Origin: Nonomuraea harbinensis
Lineage (GTDB): Bacteria > Actinomycetota > Actinomycetes > Streptosporangiales > Streptosporangiaceae
Assembly (NCBI RefSeq): GCF_019396385.1
Contig: NZ_JAHKRN010000009.1
Span: 124,001-188,000, forward strand
Reading direction: 5' to 3'
Length of the DNA stretch: 64,000 bases
The notes below the pieces were generated by a model. That model saw nothing but the letters and a program-made list of their open reading frames with translations, made no database searches and was not told where the DNA came from. Of the stretch, positions 1 to 8,148 are shown piece after piece; position 1 is the first letter of the stretch, and every line of letters begins with the position of its first letter. The position numbers and the translations under genes were made by a program.

Positions 1-759
1 GAACCGGTTCTGCAGCCCGTCGATGCGACGTGCCGCGTCCTGGTCAGCCTCGCTGGCCGTGGCCGGGGTGATCGCGTAGAGGTTCACGCAACCTCCCACC
101 CGGCGCGCGCCCATGGCCTGGACCCCTAGTCCATGGGCGAGGTTCAAGTGGTGCGCGGCCCGGATGGCGTTCTCGGGCTCGCGGCGTCCCGGAGCATGCT
201 CACCCGAGGCGTATCCGAGGAAGGCCGCGCACCACGGCTCATTGACGGTGCTCCACGTGTGCACCCTGTCGTGCAGCGCTTCGTGCACGATCGCCGCGTA
301 GTCGGCGAAGCGCAGCGCCGTGTCCCTGGCCGGCCAGCCGCCTCTGTCCTCCAGGGCCTGCGGCAGGTCCCAGTGGTAGAGCGTCAGCCACGGGTCGATC
401 CCGTGCGACAGCAGCTCGTCGACCAGGCGCTTGTAGAAGTCCAGCCCCTTCTGGTTGACGGCCCCGGATCCGTCCGGCTGCACGCGCGGCCAGGACACCG
501 AGAAGCGGTAGGCGCTCAGGCCCAGATCCGCCATGATCCGTACGTCGTCGCGGTAGCGGTTGTAGTGGTCGATGGCGACGTCCGCGTGTTCGCCGCCCAC
601 CACCCTGCCCGGCGTCTTGGTGAACGTGTCCCAGATCGACGTGCCGCGGCCGTCCGCCGTCACCGCGCCCTCGATCTGATAGGCCGAGGTTGCCGCGCCC
701 CACGCGAACCCGGTAGGGAATCGCAGCTCGGAGCGGGTCTGTTCCTCCTGAGTCGTCAC
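1..759 (-). CDS. bglC: GH1 beta-glucosidase, C-terminal part cut off by window edge
   Basis: Family 1 glycosidase that hydrolyses cellobiose and cello-oligosaccharides in the cytoplasm after uptake. The N-terminal 253 residues are present. They show the GH1 opening [19 protein letters not shown], the YHWDLP segment and the acid/base motif TVNEPW; the nucleophile motif (TENG) would lie beyond position 1. The start is GTG at 759, overlapping the cebG stop as GTGA, so translation is probably coupled. Being last in cebEFG-bglC matches the Streptomyces cellobiose locus, which supports the substrate assignment. A cebR-type repressor gene would be expected further left, outside the window. Confidence 0.93.
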   Translation of the reverse strand, partial: MTTQEEQTRSELRFPTGFAWGAATSAYQIEGAVTADGRGTSIWDTFTKTPGRVVGGEHADVAIDHYNRYRDDVRIMADLGLSAYRFSVSWPRVQPDGSGAVNQKGLDFYKRLVDELLSHGIDPWLTLYHWDLPQALEDRGGWPARDTALRFADYAAIVHEALHDRVHTWSTVNEPWCAAFLGYASGEHAPGRREPENAIRAAHHLNLAHGLGVQAMGARRVGGCVNLYAITPATASEADQDAARRIDGLQNRF

Positions 760-1607
760 GCCTTGACCGCACCTTCCATCAGGCCGCCCACGATCTGACG
801 GCCGAACAGTACGAAAACTACGAAGAGAGGGAGTACCGAGGCGGCGGTGCCGGTGAACAGCATCACGTAGTCGGTGCCGTGGGCCTGGTTCAGCGCCGCG
901 ATCGAGGTCTGCACCACCGGGTTCTCCGGCAGCAGCACGATGAGCGGCCACATGAACTCGTTCCACGTCTGCATGAACACCAGCAGCGCGAGCACCGCCA
1001 TGCCCGGCCGGAGCGCGGGCAGGATGACCTTGCGATAGATGCCCAGTGTTGACGCCCCGTCGACCCTGGCCGCCTCGACCAGCTCGTCCGGCACCGCCTG
1101 GGAGGCGTACTGGGTCATCATGAACACGCCGAACCCGTTGACCAGGAACGGCAGGATCACCGCCTGGAGCTGGCCGGTCCAGCCGAGCGTCACCATGAGC
1201 TCGTACAACGGCACGATGCCCATCTGCTGCAGCGGCACCATCATGGTGACCAGGATCAGCCCGAGCAGGATCTTCGAGCCGCGGAAGCGCAGCTTGGAGA
1301 AGGCGAAGCCGGCCAGGGTGGAGATGAACACCACCGACACGGTCACGGTCGTCGCCACGATCGCCGAGTTGATGAGGCCGGTGAGGAAGTAGGCGTCCTC
1401 GGTGGCGAGCAGCCGCTCGACGTTCTCGCCCAGATGGCCGCCCGGCAGCATCGGCGGCGGGGTGTCGAGCGCGTCGTCGTTGGTCCGCGTCGCCATGATG
1501 AACATGTAGTAGACGGGATAGGCCGACAGCAGCAGCGCCAGGGCGAGCACGACCTTAGTGAGAGCCCCCGCGTCCCACAGCCGGTTGACCGGTTGCCTGG
1601 TGGTCAT
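756..1607 (-). CDS. cebG: Cello-oligosaccharide ABC transporter permease, MalG/CebG type
   Basis: Inner-membrane permease of a CUT1 sugar importer, 283 residues. It has a short cytoplasmic N-terminus, about six membrane spans, and the ATPase-contact EAA loop ([20 protein letters not shown]). It ends in EGAVKA, typical of MalG-type permeases. ATG at 1607 overlaps the cebF stop as ATGA, and its own stop overlaps the bglC start. The substrate (cellobiose/cellotriose) is inferred from the neighbouring GH1 gene and the CebR-type operators upstream of the operon. No ATPase gene is in this operon, as is usual for MsiK-dependent importers. Confidence 0.88.
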   Translation of the reverse strand: MTTRQPVNRLWDAGALTKVVLALALLLSAYPVYYMFIMATRTNDDALDTPPPMLPGGHLGENVERLLATEDAYFLTGLINSAIVATTVTVSVVFISTLAGFAFSKLRFRGSKILLGLILVTMMVPLQQMGIVPLYELMVTLGWTGQLQAVILPFLVNGFGVFMMTQYASQAVPDELVEAARVDGASTLGIYRKVILPALRPGMAVLALLVFMQTWNEFMWPLIVLLPENPVVQTSIAALNQAHGTDYVMLFTGTAASVLPLFVVFVLFGRQIVGGLMEGAVKA

Positions 1608-2560
1608 CGTGCACCCCCGATGCGGCGCGTGAACCAGTAGTTGATCATGGTGCCGAAGAGGATCAGCACGAACAGCAGCCAGGCGGCGGCCGAGGCGTAG
1701 CCGATCTCGAACCCGCCGCGGAAGGCGGCCTCGACGATGAACATCGCCACGGTCTGATACTGGCCGGTGGTGCCGCCGGTCATCATCTGCTCGCCCTCGA
1801 ACATCACCGGCTCGGTGAACAGCGTCAGGCCGCCGATGGTGGAGATGAAGACGACGAACACGATGGTCGGCCGCAGCATCGGCAGCGTGATCTGCCAGAA
1901 CTGCCGGCGCGCCGAGGCGCCGTCGATGGCCGCGGCCTCGTACAGGTCCTTGGGGATCGTCTGCATGGCGGCGAGCAGGATGATCGCGTTGTAGCCGGTC
2001 CACCGCCAGTCGACCATGGTGGCGATGGCGATCCAGGCGGACCACTTCTCGTTCTGCCAGGCGATCGGCTCGATGCCGGCGAACCCGAGTATCCAGTTGA
2101 ACAGGCCGTAGTCACGGCTGTAGAGCTGGCTGAAGACGACCGCCACCGCGACCACCGAGGTGACCATCGGCAGCAGCACGCCCAGGCGCAGCAGCAGCCT
2201 GCCGCGCAGGCGCTTGTTCAGCGCGTTGGCCAGCACCAGGGCCATGATGATCTGCGGCACGGTGGCCAGCACGAACATGCCGACCGTGTTGAACACCGCG
2301 TTCCAGAACTCCGCGTCGGCGATCAGTTCGGCGTAGTTCGCGAGGCCGGCGAACTCCCGCTTGCCGGCCAGCTCGGCGTCGTGCAGCGACAGCCAGAGGG
2401 TGTAGAGAAGAGGGAAGACGCCGAAGACGGCGAACAGCAGGAAGTAGGGCGAGACCAGGAGGTAGGGCATGCCCCTGAGGTCGAAGCGCCCGGCCCGCCT
2501 GCTCGGCCTCGCCCGCCTGGGCGACGCGTGCCGGGGCGGCGGCGCGAGTTGGAGAGTCAT
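1604..2560 (-). CDS. cebF: Cello-oligosaccharide ABC transporter permease, MalF/CebF type
   Basis: Partner permease of CebG, 318 residues, with a basic Pro/Arg-rich cytoplasmic N-terminus (about residues 1-30) followed by six predicted membrane spans. The EAA loop reads LYEAAAIDGASARRQFWQIT. It lacks the large periplasmic P2 loop seen in the maltose MalF at 18.6 kb, as is usual for Ceb-type permeases. It is separated from cebE by 69 bp holding a strong hairpin, and overlaps cebG by 4 bp. The substrate is inferred from operon context. Confidence 0.88.
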   Translation of the reverse strand: MTLQLAPPPRHASPRRARPSRRAGRFDLRGMPYLLVSPYFLLFAVFGVFPLLYTLWLSLHDAELAGKREFAGLANYAELIADAEFWNAVFNTVGMFVLATVPQIIMALVLANALNKRLRGRLLLRLGVLLPMVTSVVAVAVVFSQLYSRDYGLFNWILGFAGIEPIAWQNEKWSAWIAIATMVDWRWTGYNAIILLAAMQTIPKDLYEAAAIDGASARRQFWQITLPMLRPTIVFVVFISTIGGLTLFTEPVMFEGEQMMTGGTTGQYQTVAMFIVEAAFRGGFEIGYASAAAWLLFVLILFGTMINYWFTRRIGGAR

Positions 2561-2586
2561 GGAAGCCTTTCGAGCCAGATCGGGAG

Positions 2587-2611
2587 TGGCGCCCGCCCGG
2601 AGCGGGCGCCA
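2587..2611 (-). promoter_or_regulatory. Intercistronic hairpin between cebE and cebF
   Basis: A perfect 10-bp G+C stem (TGGCGCCCGC with its complement) closes a 5-nt loop, 19 nt after the cebE stop and before cebF. There is no U-tract, so it is more likely a 3' mRNA-stabilising or partial-termination structure that keeps the binding-protein message more abundant than the permease message. That role is known for similar operons and inferred here. Confidence 0.6.
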
Positions 2612-2629
2612 CCCGGTCCAGTGGGAGCG

Positions 2630-3958
2630 TCAGCCCGCTGCCTTGACGCCCGCCTCGACGAACTTCGTCCAGGCCTCGTCGTAACCCACCGCGCCCTGGT
2701 CCATGCCCTCCAGCACCTTCTCCACCGAGGTCTTCACCTGGGCGTGCTTCTCACCCAGGAAGACCGGCTGCAGGTCCTTGACCGAGGCCGAGAAGATCTC
2801 GCCGGTCGGCACGTCGTTGAAGTACTCGTTCTTGAGGCCCGCGACCTCGGGGTCCTGCTGGGCGGGGATGGAGCTCGGGAAGGCGCCCGCCTCCTTGAAG
2901 GCCGCGATGTGGCCGTCCTTGCCCGTCAGGTAGTTGAGCACCTCGGCGGCTTCCTTCGGGTGCTTGGTCTGCTTGGGGACGGCCAGCCACGAGCCGCCCC
3001 AGTTGCCCGTGCCGCCCGGCACCGCCGCGACGTCCCAGTTGCCCTTGTTCTCCTCGCCGGCCGCGCCGGAGATCACGCCGAGCATCCACGACGGGCAGCC
3101 CATGGTGGCGAAGTCGCCGCCCTTGATGGCCTTGTTCCACGGCGGGGTGAACGCCTGGAGCTTGGCCGTCAGGCCCTGCTGGCTGAACTTCTGCACCCAG
3201 TCGAAGGAGGTCTTGACGGCCGGGTTCGTCTCCAGGACGAGGTTGTTCTCCTTGTCGAAGTACGAGACGTTGCCGTTCTTCGGCGCCTCCTGCGACAGGA
3301 TCACGTTGTAGATGGTGTTCGGGCCGTCCATCCACTTCGCGCCGGTGTCGGCGGCCGAGAACTTCTTGCCGGCCTCGAGGTAGGCGTCCCAGGTCGGCCA
3401 GAGCTTGGCGACCTCCTCACGGTCGGTCGGCAGCCCGGCCTTCTCGAACAGGTCCTTGCGGTAGCACATGGTCATGCCGCCGATGTCGGTGCCCAGCGCG
3501 AACAGCTTGCCCTCGGCGTTGACGCCCGTCTCCCACTTGGCCGCGGGGAAGTCGGCCTTGCGGTCCTGCAGGCCGTACTCGCCCAGGTCGGTGAAGAACT
3601 GCGGGCGGGCGGCCATCAGGCCCATCGCGCCCTCGTCGATGCCGACGATGTCACCGGCGCCACTGCCGGCCTGCAGGCGCTGGAGCAGCTGCGGCAGATA
3701 GACGTCTTCGAACCTGTCGGTCAGGTTCGAGTACTTGACCTGGATGTTCGGGTGCTCGGCGTTCCACTTCTTCACGGCCTCGTCGTAGCCGAAGTTCTCG
3801 CCGCCGCCGAAGGTGTGCACGTTGATGGTGACGGGCTCCGCCGGCGTGCTCGCATCGGCTGAGGGGGCCGGAGCCTCACCGCCACCACAGGCGGCGGTCA
3901 TCGCGGCCAGGGCCGTGACCAGGACTCCGGTTACTGCAAAGCGCTTGTGGTTCGTCAT
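2630..3958 (-). CDS. cebE: Cello-oligosaccharide-binding lipoprotein (CUT1 solute-binding protein)
   Basis: Extracellular lipoprotein that captures cello-oligosaccharides for CebFG, 442 residues. The signal peptide ends in a lipobox (MTAAC, Cys about 25), followed by a Gly/Pro/Ser-rich tether and a family 1 solute-binding fold. ATG 3958 is chosen because AGAGGGG lies just upstream and the signal peptide begins there; an in-frame upstream extension would run into the operator. First gene of the operon, with a CebR-type operator centred 73 bp upstream. Ligand identity rests on the bglC neighbour and the operator type; the protein alone shows only a sugar-binding protein. Confidence 0.88.
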   Translation of the reverse strand: MTNHKRFAVTGVLVTALAAMTAACGGGEAPAPSADASTPAEPVTINVHTFGGGENFGYDEAVKKWNAEHPNIQVKYSNLTDRFEDVYLPQLLQRLQAGSGAGDIVGIDEGAMGLMAARPQFFTDLGEYGLQDRKADFPAAKWETGVNAEGKLFALGTDIGGMTMCYRKDLFEKAGLPTDREEVAKLWPTWDAYLEAGKKFSAADTGAKWMDGPNTIYNVILSQEAPKNGNVSYFDKENNLVLETNPAVKTSFDWVQKFSQQGLTAKLQAFTPPWNKAIKGGDFATMGCPSWMLGVISGAAGEENKGNWDVAAVPGGTGNWGGSWLAVPKQTKHPKEAAEVLNYLTGKDGHIAAFKEAGAFPSSIPAQQDPEVAGLKNEYFNDVPTGEIFSASVKDLQPVFLGEKHAQVKTSVEKVLEGMDQGAVGYDEAWTKFVEAGVKAAG

Positions 3959-4024
3959 ACCGTACCCCTCTTGGGTGTGGATCTTGGGAGGTGCATCGCG
4001 ACAGTCCCGCGATTGGAGTGTCTT

Positions 4025-4038
4025 TGGGAGCGCTCCCA
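4025..4038 (-). promoter_or_regulatory. CebR/CelR-type LacI-family operator upstream of cebE
   Basis: Perfect palindrome TGGGAGCGCTCCCA, 66 bp upstream of the cebE start. This exact 14-mer is the operator bound by CebR (Streptomyces) and CelR (Thermobifida), LacI-family repressors released by cellobiose or cello-oligosaccharides. The sequence is seen; repression of this operon is inferred. Confidence 0.9.
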
Positions 4039-4154
4039 CAAAGAGTGCCCGTAGCGCGTCCAGGCGTCAACGTCCCGAAACTCAACCGTTACCTCTGGGG
4101 TATTTTGTGACCCTAGAAGTAGCCGTACAGGGATATATCGCCCAAAGCGCTACT

Positions 4155-4168
4155 TGGGAGCGCTCCCA
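4155..4168. promoter_or_regulatory. Second CebR/CelR-type operator
   Basis: A second perfect copy of TGGGAGCGCTCCCA, 130 bp centre to centre from the first, between cebE and the end of the ECF sigma gene. It may act as an auxiliary operator allowing DNA looping, or mark a second promoter of cebE. Confidence 0.85.
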
Positions 4169-4228
4169 TCCCACGGGCACCGTTTCTCCCGCACACCGGC
4201 ACAAAAGCGCACCAGAACCAGAGGCGTC

Positions 4229-5473
4229 TCACCGGCAGGCCGCGGCCCGCGCCTCCATGAGAACGCGTTCGCGCTCGTTGCGGGTCAGCGCGGCCGCGCG
4301 CTCGAACTCGGCGCGGGCCTCGCCGAGCCGGCCCAGTTTGAACAGCAGGTCGCCGCGTACGCCCGGCAGCAGGTGGTAGTCCCGCATGGCCGGCTCGCCG
4401 GCGATCTGGTCGACCAGCTCCAGGCCCACCTCGGGGCCGTACGCCATGGCCAGGGCCACCGCGCGGTTGAGCTCGACCACCGGCGAGCCCGACAGGGCCG
4501 CGAGCCGCGCGTACAGGTCGGCGATGCGGACCCAGTCGGTCTCCCCGGGCGTGAACGCGCGAGCGTGGCAGGCCGCGATGGCGGCCTGGAGCGTGTACGG
4601 GCCCATGGTGTCTGTCAGCTCCTCGGCCCGCTCCAGCGCGGCCAGGCCGCGGCGGATGAGCAGCCGGTCCCACCGGGCGCGGTTCTGCTCCAGCAGCAGG
4701 ATCGGCTCGCCGGACGGGCCCAGCCTGGCGCCCGAGCGGGACGCCTGGATCTCCATGAGCGCCACCAGGCCGAACACCTCGGGCTCCTTCGGCATCAGCC
4801 CGGCCAGCACCCGGCCCAGGCGCAGCGCGTCCTCGCAGAGGCCGGGCCGCATCCAGTCGTCGCCGGCGGTGGCCGAGTAGCCCTCGTTGAAGATCAGGTA
4901 GATGACCTCCAGCACGGACGACAGCCGTCCGGCCAGCGCCTCGCCCGCGGGGACCTCGAACGGCACCTTCCGCGTGGCCAGGGTCCGCTTCGCGCGGACG
5001 ATCCGCTGCGCCACCGTCGGCTCGGGCGTCAGGAACGCGCGCGCGATCTCGTCGGTGGACAGGCCGCCCAGCACCCGCAGCGTCAGCGCGACCCGGGCCT
5101 CGGTGGACAGCACCGGATGGCACGCGGTGAACACCAGCCGCAGCAGGTCGTCCTCGATCTCCTCGGGGCCGGGCGGCTCCTGCCCGGGGTCGTCCTCCAG
5201 GGCGCGGCCGATCTCGGCGAGCTTGCGCTCGTAGCGTTCCCTGCGGCGGATCAGGTCGACGCCCCGGCGCTTGGCCACGGTCATCAGCCAGGCGCCCGGA
5301 TTGCGTGGCACGCCCTCGCGGGGCCACTGCTCCAGCGCCGCGACCAGCGCGTCCTGTGCCAGCTCCTCGGCCAGGCCGACGTCGCGCACCAGCCGGGCCA
5401 GCCCGGCGATCAGCCGCGCCGCCTCGATCCGCCACACGGCCTCGATGGCCCCATGCGTCTCCGAAGCTGTCAC
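4229..5473 (-). CDS. ECF42-type (SigJ/DUF6596) RNA polymerase sigma factor
   Basis: Extracytoplasmic-function sigma factor of 414 residues, about twice the usual ECF length. The sigma-2 region (about 10-80) and sigma-4 helix-turn-helix (about 115-170) are followed by a long C-terminal helical extension with TPR-like repeats (about 180-410), the arrangement of ECF42. That group lacks classical anti-sigma partners and is usually encoded beside DGPF/YCII proteins; one lies directly upstream on the same strand (181 bp gap). The start is GTG 5473. What activates it is unknown; the C-terminal extension is thought to be needed for activity in the group. Confidence 0.88.
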   Translation of the reverse strand: MTASETHGAIEAVWRIEAARLIAGLARLVRDVGLAEELAQDALVAALEQWPREGVPRNPGAWLMTVAKRRGVDLIRRRERYERKLAEIGRALEDDPGQEPPGPEEIEDDLLRLVFTACHPVLSTEARVALTLRVLGGLSTDEIARAFLTPEPTVAQRIVRAKRTLATRKVPFEVPAGEALAGRLSSVLEVIYLIFNEGYSATAGDDWMRPGLCEDALRLGRVLAGLMPKEPEVFGLVALMEIQASRSGARLGPSGEPILLLEQNRARWDRLLIRRGLAALERAEELTDTMGPYTLQAAIAACHARAFTPGETDWVRIADLYARLAALSGSPVVELNRAVALAMAYGPEVGLELVDQIAGEPAMRDYHLLPGVRGDLLFKLGRLGEARAEFERAAALTRNERERVLMEARAAACR

Positions 5474-5654
5474 GGGCCCATCGTATGGTCACCCCGTCCG
5501 GGACATGCCCGGCGCTCACCTCAGCGCAGGAAGCGAGAAACCGCGGCGGACGGTCGTCCACGGCGGGCGTGCCGCCCTGGTTGAGGGCGGCACGCATGCG
5601 GGGCATGGGTGGCGCGTTTTCGGCAGGCGTCCGGGGGGCGCCCTGGGGCTGTCG

Positions 5655-6095
5655 TCAGGCGTTCGGGGGGTTGGTCTCCAGGGACTCGCGGAGGGCTTTG
5701 TCGCGCTCGGCGGTCTCCGGAGTGAGGGAGGTCTCCGGCATGTCGGCCGCGTCGAAGACCTCCCAGAGCTCCAGGCCGACGCCCTCGCCGCCCTCGGGGA
5801 CGGGGACGCGCAGGGCCCATTCGACGGCCTCTTCGCGGGACTTGACCTGGATCAGGCAGAAGCCGGCGATGATCTCCTTGGTCTCCGCGAAGGGCCCGTC
5901 GATGACCTTGGGCTTGCCGGGGCCGTAGGCGATGCGGGCGGCGCGGGAGCTGGGGGCCAGCCCTTCCGCCGCCAGCAGGACTCCGGCCTTGGCCAGCGAC
6001 TCGTTGTAGGCCATCATGTCGTCGACGAGCTGCCGGCTTGGCATGACGCCCGCCTCGGTCTCGGCGCCGCCCTTTCCGATGATCATGAACTTCAC
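5655..6095 (-). CDS. YCII-related DGPF-domain protein
   Basis: Small cytoplasmic alpha/beta protein of 146 residues with the family motif in VIDGPFAETKE and an N-terminus of the type KFMIIGKG. Members are paired with ECF42 sigma factors, here encoded immediately downstream, but their biochemical role is not established. Start GTG 6095 is chosen because GAAGGAG lies about 8 nt upstream; the internal ATG three codons later has worse spacing. Confidence 0.87.
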   Translation of the reverse strand: MKFMIIGKGGAETEAGVMPSRQLVDDMMAYNESLAKAGVLLAAEGLAPSSRAARIAYGPGKPKVIDGPFAETKEIIAGFCLIQVKSREEAVEWALRVPVPEGGEGVGLELWEVFDAADMPETSLTPETAERDKALRESLETNPPNA

Positions 6096-6179
6096 GGTGC
6101 TTCTCCTTCGAATCCCGGTCTCGCCGACGCGTCGAACGAGCGGCGCCCGCATCGACACCTCAGGGATTCTTCCGGACAA

Positions 6180-6878
6180 TCAGGCGGCGTACTCGGGGTA
6201 GCCGTAGCCGACGACCTGAGACTTGGGACGGATGCGCTCCTCGACGAGCCCGTTGCCGGTGTTGCCCTCGATCGTGGAGATCGTCCCGTCGCGGTTGTCC
6301 TTGACCACGAAGCCGACGTGCTGGATGGAGCCGAGGCTCTTGCTGCCGTTCCAGGCGAAGAAGACCACGGCGCCCGGCTTGGCCAGGGTGCCCCAGCGGC
6401 CGTTGTTCTGGAACCACCGCGCGTGCGTCACCGTGTAGGCGTCCCAGCCCACCTGCGCGCGGGCGCCGGTCTGCTCGCCGACCCAGGAGACGAACATCGC
6501 GCACCAGGGGGCGTTCAGGTAGGCGGCGGGGTGGCCGCCGTCACGGGCGATGGTCTCCTGGGCGCGCTGCGAGTTCGCGTACCACTCCTGGAACTTCGTG
6601 CCGCCGCCCCGCGCGTTCTCCCTGATGCCGATCTGCTCCCTGGCCAGGGCGAGCACCTGGGCTGCGGTGACGTCGATCCTGTCCTTCTCTGCGGGCTTCG
6701 CCTCCTGGGAGGCGGTCTGGCCGGTCTCCGCCTGGGCCGTCAGCGAGAGATCGTCTCCGTTGACCGGGTCGGCGTGGGCGGGGAGGGCGGAGCCCATGAA
6801 GCAGGCGACGAAGGTGGCGCCGAGGGCGGCGCGGACGTAATGCGGTTTGGTGACACGGGGGAGGCGATGCATGACCAT
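6180..6878 (-). CDS. Secreted CHAP-domain peptidoglycan hydrolase
   Basis: Exported protein of 232 residues. A signal peptide (cleavage likely after AHA, residue 36) and a linker are followed by a CHAP domain (about 75-230) with the expected triad: Cys126 in APWCAMFVSWV, His187 in IQHVGFV, and Asn206 in EGNTGN. CHAP enzymes cut peptidoglycan as amidases or endopeptidases, so a role in cell-wall remodelling is likely. The leader contains a c-di-AMP riboswitch, a common control of wall hydrolases in actinomycetes. ATG 6878 is preferred over ATG 6872 because its spacing to AAGGAG is shorter. Confidence 0.9.
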   Translation of the reverse strand: MVMHRLPRVTKPHYVRAALGATFVACFMGSALPAHADPVNGDDLSLTAQAETGQTASQEAKPAEKDRIDVTAAQVLALAREQIGIRENARGGGTKFQEWYANSQRAQETIARDGGHPAAYLNAPWCAMFVSWVGEQTGARAQVGWDAYTVTHARWFQNNGRWGTLAKPGAVVFFAWNGSKSLGSIQHVGFVVKDNRDGTISTIEGNTGNGLVEERIRPKSQVVGYGYPEYAA

Positions 6879-6890
6879 CGAGGGGATGTA

Positions 6891-7010
6891 CTCCTTGCTT
6901 CCATGCCGCTTACCGGGTTAGCTGACGGGTTCGGGCGTGGAAGCTGCCCTACGGCGCGCGAGGCGCCGATTCACCCCGGAAGAAGTGGGTCCCCGGTTCC
7001 GCGCAAGGCG
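6891..7010 (-). promoter_or_regulatory. Cyclic di-AMP riboswitch (ydaO-yuaA type)
   Basis: The minus-strand leader of the CHAP gene carries the conserved ydaO blocks in order: GGAACCGGGGACCCA, GGGGTGAATC, GTAGGGCAGCTTCC and CCCGAACCCGTCAGCTAACC, ending ...GGTAAGCGGCATGGAAG. A closing P1 helix can form between CCTTGC (7008-7003) and GCAAGG (6898-6893). The second strand contains part of the Shine-Dalgarno AAGGAG of the CHAP gene, so ligand binding could block translation directly. Motif content is seen; the OFF direction is inferred from known c-di-AMP riboswitches. Confidence 0.92.
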
Positions 7011-7020
7011 GATTCAGCGG

Positions 7021-7039
7021 TCGCAGGACGATCCTGCGA
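7021..7039. repeat. Hairpin upstream of the riboswitch
   Basis: Perfect 8-bp inverted repeat (TCGCAGGA, 3-nt loop, TCCTGCGA) directly 5' of the riboswitch core. It could be a 5' stabilising stem of the same leader RNA or an operator; nothing decides between these. Confidence 0.4.
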
Positions 7040-7143
7040 TACGACGGTGTTCTCGGACACGACCGGACAAACCGGACGTCTACCGTGAATGCGGAGTAAA
7101 GTAACGCATCTGGCAAGAAACTGGCAAGTCTTCAAAGCCGCGG

Positions 7144-8100
7144 CTAGCGGATCTGCGCCCGCGCCTCCGCCAGAACCCGCATGATGGCAAGGCTCTCGTC
7201 AAGCGGCATGATCGCGCTCTCGGTACGACCCCGCGCCAGGCAGTCGCGGACCTCGCGCAGCTCGCCCGCGTACCCGTTGTCCGCCGGATCGTCGAGCACG
7301 TGCTCCTCCGGCTCCATCCCCGGCCCGCTGAGCACGACCCGCCGCGGAGCCCAGAACGGGGCGTCGATGTCGGCCCGCATCCCGGTGCCGACGACGGTGG
7401 CGTCGTTGGAGTAGGCGCCGAGCAGCGAGCACTCCACCAGCGCCCGCCTGCCGCCCGGATAGCTCATCAGCCCGCCCGCCTCGGCGTCGACGCCGCCCGG
7501 GGACAGCGACCCGGTGAGGTGCGTGCTCTCCGGCAGCCCCAGGAACAACTGGGCCAGCCCCATGGGGTAGATGCCCAGGTCGAGCAGGGCGCCGCCGCCC
7601 AGCTCCGGCGCCCAGAGCCGGTGCGCGGGATCGTACGGGTGCGCGAAGCCGAACGAGGCGCGCACCGAGCGGATCTCGCCGAAACGCCCGTCGCCGGCGA
7701 GCATGCGGATCAGGGGGTTGAACCGCATCCACATCGCTTCCATGAGGAAGACCCCGGCCTCGCGGGCCAGCCGGACCATCCGCTCGGCGTCGGCCGTGGT
7801 GGCGGCGAGCGGCTTCTCGCACAGCACGGCCTTGCCCGCCGCGATGGCCGCCTCGGCCACCTCCAGGTGCTGGGCGTGCGGGGTGGCGACGTAGACGGCG
7901 TCCACGGCCGGATCGGCGCACAGCTCGGCGTAGGAGCCGTGGGCGGACTCGGCGCCCAGCGTCGCGGCCAGCGCCTTGGCCCGGCCCAGGTCGCGGGAGC
8001 CGACCGCGGCCACCCTCATCCCCGGCTCGGCGGCGATGACGGCGCCCACTGTCCTGGCGATGCCGCCGGTCGCCGCGATGCCCCACGATAAGTCACGCAC
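7144..8100 (-). CDS. Gfo/Idh/MocA family NAD(P)-dependent oxidoreductase
   Basis: Cytoplasmic dehydrogenase of 318 residues, probably acting on a sugar or polyol. It has an N-terminal Rossmann domain starting WGIAATGGIARTV, the signature EKPLA (Lys about 97) and a C-terminal alpha/beta domain containing GGGALLDLGIYP. It most resembles trans-1,2-dihydrobenzene-1,2-diol dehydrogenase-like members of the family. Start GTG 8100. Substrate unknown; the aldo/keto reductase upstream is separated by 48 bp on the same strand and may be co-transcribed. Confidence 0.85.
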   Translation of the reverse strand: MRDLSWGIAATGGIARTVGAVIAAEPGMRVAAVGSRDLGRAKALAATLGAESAHGSYAELCADPAVDAVYVATPHAQHLEVAEAAIAAGKAVLCEKPLAATTADAERMVRLAREAGVFLMEAMWMRFNPLIRMLAGDGRFGEIRSVRASFGFAHPYDPAHRLWAPELGGGALLDLGIYPMGLAQLFLGLPESTHLTGSLSPGGVDAEAGGLMSYPGGRRALVECSLLGAYSNDATVVGTGMRADIDAPFWAPRRVVLSGPGMEPEEHVLDDPADNGYAGELREVRDCLARGRTESAIMPLDESLAIMRVLAEARAQIR

Positions 8101-8148
8101 GCGGAAGATCGTACAGATTCATCCGCGAAAGCGATATGTGAAGCTCAT

